A stretch of 10,612 nt of DNA from Ekhidna sp. (GTDB taxonomy: Bacteria > Bacteroidota > Bacteroidia > Cytophagales > Cyclobacteriaceae), in the NCBI GenBank assembly GCA_013214445.1, contig JABSPG010000102.1:1-10612 (forward strand), written 5' to 3'. The notes beneath the pieces were generated by a model. The model was not told the origin of the DNA, did no database searches, and was given only the letters and a program-made list of their open reading frames with translations. Below are positions 6,323 through 10,612 of this stretch, in pieces. Made by a program: the position numbers and the translations under genes. Every line of letters begins with the position of its first letter. Position 1 is the stretch's first letter.

Positions 6323-7198
6323 CTACACCCTTCCTAAAAAACAACTCGGTTTCTTTAAAGCTCAGATAATCAAAAAGTCAAAATTTTTTCAGCGTGCCTT
6401 TGCACACGGCTCGAAGATAGTAAAAGTTCACATCGGTTGGAAGGATAAATGCGCTTAACTGTACATCATTCTTTGCAGTCGTGTCCTGCGGATTTATTCT
6501 TTCAACTGATGCGCCAAACAGGCTTCTGTTTTCATTCGGGCGGTGCTTTTATTACTGTGCGGCATGTTGCACTCATTTCTACGTCAACCCCCGCATCTTA
6601 TTTCACTTTCCAGTTGCACGATCTCAGCTCGTGGATGATGTCCGTTGTAGTTTGATGCTCTGTCCAGCGAGCAACCGCACCCCATAGCCTGTGTGCCAGA
6701 AAAAGGGCAGGTTTGTCGAAAATGATAAAAGCAAATCGGGTTTAGCGTTGGGTAAATAGCACTACAAAAAAACGAAGGCTGTGAAGCCATTTCCCCTGCC
6801 GCAAGTGCAACGAGGCTGGAACTTCAATCAACTCATCTCACTGCCTGAGTTTTATTGTCGTGCGGCTTTAAGGCGGGGGATTTGCTTTTTTCATTTTTCG
6901 GATGGCATCAAGCCACCTGAACGTCTGGTGCTATCAGGCTATGGGCGGTAGATGCGGATTAACAAGGGCTGTGGCTGGATGCGAAGGGATGCCTGTCCCG
7001 GACGAAGTTCCGGGAGCTAGCGGGACGGGCAGACAGGGGAACAGCCGTGACAGTGGAGCCACCTTGTGGCCAAAGAAGGGACGGATTGCAGGGACGGTTG
7101 GCCTCATGTGGAGCACTGGCACACCTTATTTTCTATCCAATAGTTGCGAGTTGCACCACTCCTTGCATGGCGACCAAAGGGAGCCAACTGCTGACTGT
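6323..7198. other. 876-bp stretch without a convincing gene; candidate structured RNA or decayed region
   Basis: No ORF here shows family features on either strand; the longest plus-strand frame (from 6902) runs antisense through the ParE/RelE gene and reads as Cys/Trp/Gly-rich noise. The left third is AT-rich; from about 6900 to 7130 the sequence is visibly GC-rich compared with its neighbours. Local stems include GGCT-GTGA-AGCC (6777-6788, a GNRA-type loop), TGGC-ATCAA-GCCA (about 6903-6915), GCCAC-CTT-GTGGC (7058-7070) and the compound hairpin at 6991-7030. GGGACGG occurs three times (7022-7028, 7078-7084, 7091-7097). The block may be a large non-coding RNA, a recombination or mobilisation site, or eroded sequence brought in with the RHS tip. 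Confidence 0.45.
6991..7030. other. compound inverted repeat with mutually exclusive hairpins
   Basis: GCCTGTCCCG (6991-7000) pairs with CGGGACGGGC (7021-7030), 10 bp with one G-U in RNA. Within it TCCCGGA (6996-7002) pairs perfectly with TCCGGGA (7009-7015) around a CGAAGT loop. Both cannot form together because they share 6996-7000; GGGA at 6986-6989 is a third possible partner. No T-run follows on either strand, so it is not a simple terminator. Suits an RNA switch, a protein-binding DNA site or a REP-like element. Confidence 0.6.
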
Positions 7199-7501
7199 TC
7201 AGTACTCTTTGGGTTCTTGTTTTACGTGTCGGATTCTAAGGATTCTGATCTCCTTTTCTGTATGACGATATGCTACCCGATAAGAGTGCTTTTCAAAGGC
7301 TCGGTAGTTACCCGGATTATTTTTCTTGTATTTGTCCGGAGGATATATTTCCGGATCGCTTGGCAAATCATCAATGACAGCATTGATCTCACTCCTTACT
7401 TTTTGTGCGCCGGAATAGGAGTCTTCAAGGATTTGATCGTAGATTTTCTTGAACCGCTTTGATGCTCGCAGGTTCCAGTTGACAATGGGTAACTTACTCA
7501 C
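7199..7501 (-). CDS. ParE/RelE-family toxin
   Basis: A 100-aa basic protein of the ParE/RelE toxin superfamily: N-terminal helices (SKRFKKIYDQILEDSYSGAQ, then VRSEINAVIDDLPSDPEIYP) and a C-terminal sheet YRAFEKHSYRVAYRH...EIRILRIRHVKQEPKEY with the usual cluster of basic residues (Arg67, Arg75, Arg79, Arg89, Arg91, His92). The spacing and the YRVAYR/ILRIRHVKQEP pattern match Bacteroidota members. ParE members poison gyrase and RelE members cut ribosomal mRNA; sequence alone does not decide which. It starts at GTG 7501, overlapping the antitoxin stop by 4 nt (GTGA), which couples translation. Last gene of the recombinase transcription unit; likely function is element maintenance (inference). 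Confidence 0.88.
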   Translation of the reverse strand: MSKLPIVNWNLRASKRFKKIYDQILEDSYSGAQKVRSEINAVIDDLPSDPEIYPPDKYKKNNPGNYRAFEKHSYRVAYRHTEKEIRILRIRHVKQEPKEY

Positions 7502-7719
7502 CAGTTCTTCATTTGTTCTTTGAGTTCTTCATGTGAGATAAACTCTCCTCGATCCATTTCTGCATCTGCTTCGTCCAACTCTTTATTGTACTGTTCAACA
7601 CTGATCGGCTGATACTCTTTTTCTGTTTCTACCATGCTAAAAACAAGGTTGATAAACCGATCATCTGCCTTAGTGCTTAAGAACTCTTGTATAGCTTCTA
7701 ATCTTTGTGCTGCTCCCAT
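7498..7719 (-). CDS. antitoxin for the ParE/RelE-type toxin
   Basis: A 73-aa acidic protein (MGAAQRLEAIQEFL ... SVEQYNKELDEADAEMDRGEFISHEELKEQMKNW). The C-terminal YNKELDEAD...G.FISHEEL pattern is typical of Bacteroidota antitoxins paired with ParE/RelE toxins; this tail wraps the toxin. An upstream ATG at 7758 would add 13 residues (MLRNRYFVEKEIV). I prefer ATG 7719 because AAGGAA lies about 7 nt before it and family members begin close to the AQRLEAIQ helix. It has no obvious DNA-binding domain, so autoregulation is uncertain. It lies 51 nt (from 7719) after the second recombinase stop codon and overlaps the toxin start by 4 nt. Confidence 0.82.
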   Translation of the reverse strand: MGAAQRLEAIQEFLSTKADDRFINLVFSMVETEKEYQPISVEQYNKELDEADAEMDRGEFISHEELKEQMKNW

Positions 7720-7770
7720 GACTATTTCCTTTTCTACAAAGTAACGATTTCTTAGCATATTTTGATCTGT

Positions 7771-8640
7771 TTAGCCTAACGGATGATATTGCTCAATTTC
7801 TTGTTTCAACCCTTCTACCTCATTCTGTAGATATTTCTCGGTACTGCTCACGTATCTGTGTCCTGCCAGGTATTGCGCTTTTCTCAGGTTGTATTGCTTT
7901 AGCCACTTCACGATCACACTTGCCCTGATCTGTTGTGCTGTCAGGTTTGGATAGTCTTTTCTTAATCGTTTCATCACACTGGACATGTAGTGTCCCGGGG
8001 AGCTTCCGCCGGATATTCCTACAAATAAAAGCTGGGTTACTTCCTTTGATTGCTGTAATATCTCCGGTCTTACCTTCATCACATATTCATACAGCTCCAT
8101 CACCTGGAAGGGTTTTAATTCCAATGTCCGCTCGTTGCTGGTTCTGCTTCCATACACGTGTACAACTCCCTCCTGTAGCTTGATCTGCTCTACTTGCATT
8201 TGATACACTTCTCCTGTCCTTAAGCCCTGATAGATCAGTAGTCCCAGCATTGCTTTGTTCCTTTTCTCGTGGATCGTGTTGGCCGGATAGCTGGCATAGA
8301 TTCGGTGCAACTCGAGGGGTTCGATCACCTGATAGATTTGTGTTCGCTTTCCTGGTCTGATCTTGATGCGTGTGAGTGGGTTCTTGTCTAGTTGGTGTTC
8401 TGCAATGAGGTAATCATAATAGTGGTTTACTGCCATCAGGTAATGATACTTGCTCTTTTGTGTCAGTCCTTTTCGTTTCAGATAATTCAGATAAGCCAAC
8501 CCATCCTGATAGCTCACTTCTTCTATTTCTATCCTTTCACCTTTCAGCCATTCTTTAAAGTAGCGTATGTTTTTGATGTAGGATGCTCTGGAAGTACTGC
8601 TGTAGCCTTTTGATTTCAGGTAGTTGTCTAATTCAGTCAT
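7771..8640 (-). CDS. tyrosine recombinase, second of a tandem pair, with incomplete catalytic set
   Basis: A 289-aa phage-integrase-fold protein. Residues about 1-95 are the SAM-like core-binding domain (SYIKNIRYFKEWL...LNYLKRKGL...YHYLMAVNHYYDYL); the catalytic domain follows. Visible: Arg141 in YQGLRTGE, Arg239 in AQQIRAS, His261 in LAGHRYVSS and nucleophile Tyr270 in STEKYL. The box II motif HxxR reads QQIR, so its His is Gln, and the beta-hairpin lysine is absent (GSRTSNERTLEL where GKGxKER is usual). The enzyme may therefore be weak, or work only in complex with the upstream recombinase, much as XerC and XerD divide labour. Its ATG overlaps the upstream recombinase by 8 nt, so they are made together. 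No sign of frameshift or truncation. Confidence 0.88.
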   Translation of the reverse strand: MTELDNYLKSKGYSSTSRASYIKNIRYFKEWLKGERIEIEEVSYQDGLAYLNYLKRKGLTQKSKYHYLMAVNHYYDYLIAEHQLDKNPLTRIKIRPGKRTQIYQVIEPLELHRIYASYPANTIHEKRNKAMLGLLIYQGLRTGEVYQMQVEQIKLQEGVVHVYGSRTSNERTLELKPFQVMELYEYVMKVRPEILQQSKEVTQLLFVGISGGSSPGHYMSSVMKRLRKDYPNLTAQQIRASVIVKWLKQYNLRKAQYLAGHRYVSSTEKYLQNEVEGLKQEIEQYHPLG

Positions 8641-9637
8641 GGAGTGTTATTGTGTCGCTTAGATCGTATTTAGGGATGTTGCTGAACTCTTGTTCTATCT
8701 CCATTAGGTGGGTGTATATCTGTGTGCTTTCTAAACTGCTGTGTCCTAAAAACCTGCTGATAGATTCTAGTTTCATTCCTGCCTGAAGCAAGTGTGTAGC
8801 GATGCTGTGTCTTAATGTGTGTAGTCCGATCTCTTTCTCTTTCAGTTCCTCATTCTCTGTCTGATAGATCAAGTAATGTAATCGCATCAATAAGCTTTGT
8901 CCATGCATCCTTTTCATATGATTGTAGCTCACGAACAGTGCTTCTAGTTTGCTCCCTGCTGTCAGATATGGCCTGTGGTCATAGATGTAATCCTGTAAGT
9001 GTTTTAAACTGGTTCTATTGATTGGTACTAGTCTCTCTTTCTGCCCTTTTCCTTTCCTCACGTGCAACACTGCATTATCGAAGTTGATATCTTCTACATT
9101 CAAGCTTGCTCCTTCATTCCTTCTCAACCCACACCCGTAAAACACTGCTAACATTGCCCTGTCTCTTGCCTGTATTGCTTCCTGCTTTTCTTCTGGTATG
9201 TTCTTCTTCGTTGGTGATGGTGAGTAGGTCGCTTTGAACAGCTGGTCTATTTCTTCCTCTGTGAGGTACACGAGTTTGTTCTCTGCTGTCTCATTCTTAA
9301 AAGTCAACACGGGTAATTCGATCCGTCCGACTTCTCGCAAGTAGTCTGTAAATTTCCTCAGTGCCTGTAAGTGCTTATTCAGGTGTGCTCCGCTCAGTCC
9401 TCCGTCTTTTCGGTCATTCGATCGCTCTTTTAACTTCTCGTAGTAGCTCTTGATGTGGTGGATGTCGAGTGCCTTGATTTGGTTGACGCCTTGCGCCTCT
9501 AAATAATATAAGAACTCTCGGATGTGTAAAGGCAGATAGTAAACGGTCGTTTCTGCATATCCCAGGATGTCCAACCATTCTTTAAAACTTTGCTCTAAGT
9601 AGCGATAAGAGGCATTTTCTAAGTTTAATTTCTTCAT
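8633..9637 (-). CDS. tyrosine recombinase (XerC/XerD-like integrase), first of a tandem pair
   Basis: A 334-aa tyrosine recombinase with all catalytic residues visible. The N-terminal core-binding domain covers about 1-112 (FKEWLDILGYAETTVYYL ... HLNKHLQALRKFTDYL). The catalytic domain has Arg172 in YGCGLRRNE, Lys200 in RKGKGQKERLVP, His273 and Arg276 in GLHTLRHS, His299 in FLGHSS and Tyr308 in STQIYTH. It would cut and rejoin specific att-type DNA sites through a 3'-phosphotyrosine intermediate, most likely integrating or excising the element. It starts 34 nt after the primase-helicase fragment stop codon and overlaps the second recombinase by 8 nt, so the three form one unit. Two direct copies of TGGTGTTT (9641-9648, 9659-9666) lie just before its start. 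No ribosome binding site is evident, as is common in this phylum. Confidence 0.92.
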   Translation of the reverse strand: MKKLNLENASYRYLEQSFKEWLDILGYAETTVYYLPLHIREFLYYLEAQGVNQIKALDIHHIKSYYEKLKERSNDRKDGGLSGAHLNKHLQALRKFTDYLREVGRIELPVLTFKNETAENKLVYLTEEEIDQLFKATYSPSPTKKNIPEEKQEAIQARDRAMLAVFYGCGLRRNEGASLNVEDINFDNAVLHVRKGKGQKERLVPINRTSLKHLQDYIYDHRPYLTAGSKLEALFVSYNHMKRMHGQSLLMRLHYLIYQTENEELKEKEIGLHTLRHSIATHLLQAGMKLESISRFLGHSSLESTQIYTHLMEIEQEFSNIPKYDLSDTITLHD

Positions 9638-9640
9638 GGT

Positions 9641-9744
9641 TGGTGTTTTTAGATCAAGTGGTGTTTGCTACTTAACTCGCTGATTTTCTTCTACTTCTTC
9701 CCGCCGATTTACCAGTGGCGTTTGAGTGGCGGATAGTGGCGTTT
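9641..9744. repeat. cluster of TGGYGTTT repeats at the primase-helicase/recombinase junction
   Basis: TGGTGTTT occurs at 9641-9648 and 9659-9666, TGGCGTTT at 9716-9723 and 9737-9744, with a degenerate TGGCGGAT at 9727-9734. Three AGTGGCG cores are spaced 11 and 10 bp (9714, 9725, 9735), one per helical turn. The last three lie in the C-terminal tail codons of the primase-helicase, the first two in the gap before the recombinase gene. Related TGGCGTTC copies sit in the tail of the other primase-helicase (240-263). Could be recombinase or replication-protein binding sites, or a shared low-complexity tail. Confidence 0.45.
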
Positions 9745-10598
9745 TCCTCTTTTTGTTTCAACTCTTCCAGTTTTTGATCTAAGATGCTGTCGATCTTTTT
9801 CTGTAGGGTTTGGTAATCTTCATAGCTGTTCACATAGTAATGATGGGTTTTCTCTCCTTTCACTTTCTCGTATCTCAGCAGTCCCATACTCACTAATTGC
9901 CTGTGGTATCTCCTGATCGTGGTTTCTTTGATTCGCATCCCTCGCATAGCTTGTGTAGCACTAAATCGTTCTTTCTTCTCGCTTTGTATCCACTGCTTTA
10001 ATCCTTCAAAGTAGTTCCTACATGCCCCTGATAATTCATCACTCTTGCGGATCAAGATCCCCTTTATGAGGCCATTGGCCTCTTTTATATCTTCTAGTGT
10101 TGTCTCGATGTATTCCTCGCCTGTCTCTTCATCTGCTTTCTTCTCTCTTTGGTATTGGTGATAAAAGGTTACTGCCTCGATAAAAGCCAGGTAGTGCGCA
10201 TTGGTTCTTCTTGGTTTGAACACTTCTTTCGGGATGATTAGCTGTGGTGCATAAGGATTCCTGATCGCCACAGGTTGCAACACTCTTTGCATGTTCTGGA
10301 ACTGCTCGATGATCTTGTACTGCTCCATCCTGTCTATTAGGCCGGCCGCCTCGGCCCGTTGGTAGTTCATGATCTGTTCATCTTGCTCGGGTGATTCATC
10401 GATGTAGATCAGGAAGCTCCTGTTTGCATTGTCTTCATACAAGCTCTCTTGTGTAGTACATCCTGCTACACATACAGGCCCTTCTACTTTCAGTGTTACT
10501 GTCCGTGTCTCTCCTTTGGTGTTCTTGATTACTACTGTAAGCTTCCCTAAAAGTTGTCCATTTAAAATTAGAGTTGGCTGAGCCCCAAGGCGAAGCAT
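9672..10598 (-). pseudogene. C-terminal half of a second primase-helicase paralogue (5' part rearranged or off the edge)
   Basis: Residues about 13-258 align with residues about 505-745 of the protein at 218-2599: shared landmarks are GCTTQESLYEDNANRSFLI (54-60 core), ESPEQ, NPYAP (114-118), DELSG...YFEGLKQWI and a C-terminal winged helix (about 211-258, SATQAMRGMRIKETTIRRYH). The tail (from 259) is a charged coiled-coil-like helix ending in Arg/Ser-rich sequence. It lacks the Toprim domain, Walker A and Walker B. The first 12 residues (MLRLGAQPTLIL) do not resemble the family, and the frame stays open to the window edge, so the break lies near 10562: either a rearrangement or insertion truncated the gene, or a chimeric join lies there. 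It is the first gene seen of the unit leading into the two recombinases. The two paralogues are clearly diverged, so this is not a recent duplication. Confidence 0.75.
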
Positions 10599-10612
10599 AT
10601 TTTCTAACTTTA

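Noticed and set aside
6449..6790. Several about 68-aa frames on both strands
   Set aside because: They overlap one another on opposite strands, have Cys/His/Phe-rich composition and no recognisable motif or start signal.
6902..7462. 186-aa plus-strand frame through the gene-poor block
   Set aside because: Its second half is antisense to the ParE/RelE toxin and the first half is Cys/Trp/Gly-rich with no domain or ribosome site. Kept only as part of the candidate non-coding block.
7771..9637. Recombinase-in-trio (RIT) element
   Set aside because: Only two recombinase genes are present; a primase-helicase gene lies upstream and a toxin-antitoxin pair downstream, so the three-gene RIT layout is not met.
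1..10612. Conjugative element, transposon, CRISPR array, retron or tRNA-type integration site
   Set aside because: No relaxase, type IV secretion gene, DDE transposase, reverse transcriptase, regularly spaced repeat array or tRNA gene could be seen.

Overview
The window looks like a mobile or accessory region of a Bacteroidota chromosome or plasmid, probably a Cytophagales-like member. This rests on protein style (an RHS core with a YPFGL motif, PIN and ParE/RelE toxins with Bacteroidota-type antitoxins, a CHC2/Toprim primase-helicase), scarce Shine-Dalgarno sequences, and a TAnnTTTG-type -7 box. No housekeeping gene, tRNA or rRNA was seen.

Left part (1-3290): a minus-strand operon of three overlapping genes encodes a 74-aa unknown protein, a CHC2 zinc-finger primase domain, and a 793-aa Toprim + P-loop ATPase + winged-helix protein. 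The last two look like one gene split by a -1 frame change. A repeat- and hairpin-rich segment follows the operon (165-280). A divergent control region (3123-3293) separates it from a plus-strand operon: an XRE-family repressor and an overlapping antitoxin/PIN-toxin (VapBC-type) pair (3294-4239), ending at a probable bidirectional terminator.

Middle part (4268-7198), minus strand: an orphan 3' end of an RHS gene ends in an M23 (LytM-type) metallopeptidase. It is followed 2 nt later by a lipoprotein gene, the likely immunity partner, and then by a 56-codon small ORF. The RHS reading frame has lost its 5' part. Upstream lies about 0.87 kb with no convincing gene; its last 300 bp is more GC-rich and contains mutually exclusive hairpins.

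Right part (7199-10612), minus strand: a second paralogous primase-helicase (C-terminal half only), two overlapping tyrosine recombinases, and a ParE/RelE-type toxin-antitoxin pair form one likely transcription unit. The first recombinase has a complete catalytic set; the second lacks the usual Lys and the His of HxxR.

Taken together, two same-direction primase-helicase paralogues bracket toxin cargo (VapBC, RHS-M23/immunity, ParE/RelE) and a recombinase pair. My reading (inference) is one or more integrated replicative elements whose replication module (primase-helicase) and integration module (recombinase pair) sit beside stabilising toxin-antitoxin genes and a captured antibacterial toxin cassette. 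No relaxase, type IV secretion gene, transposase, reverse transcriptase or CRISPR array is visible.
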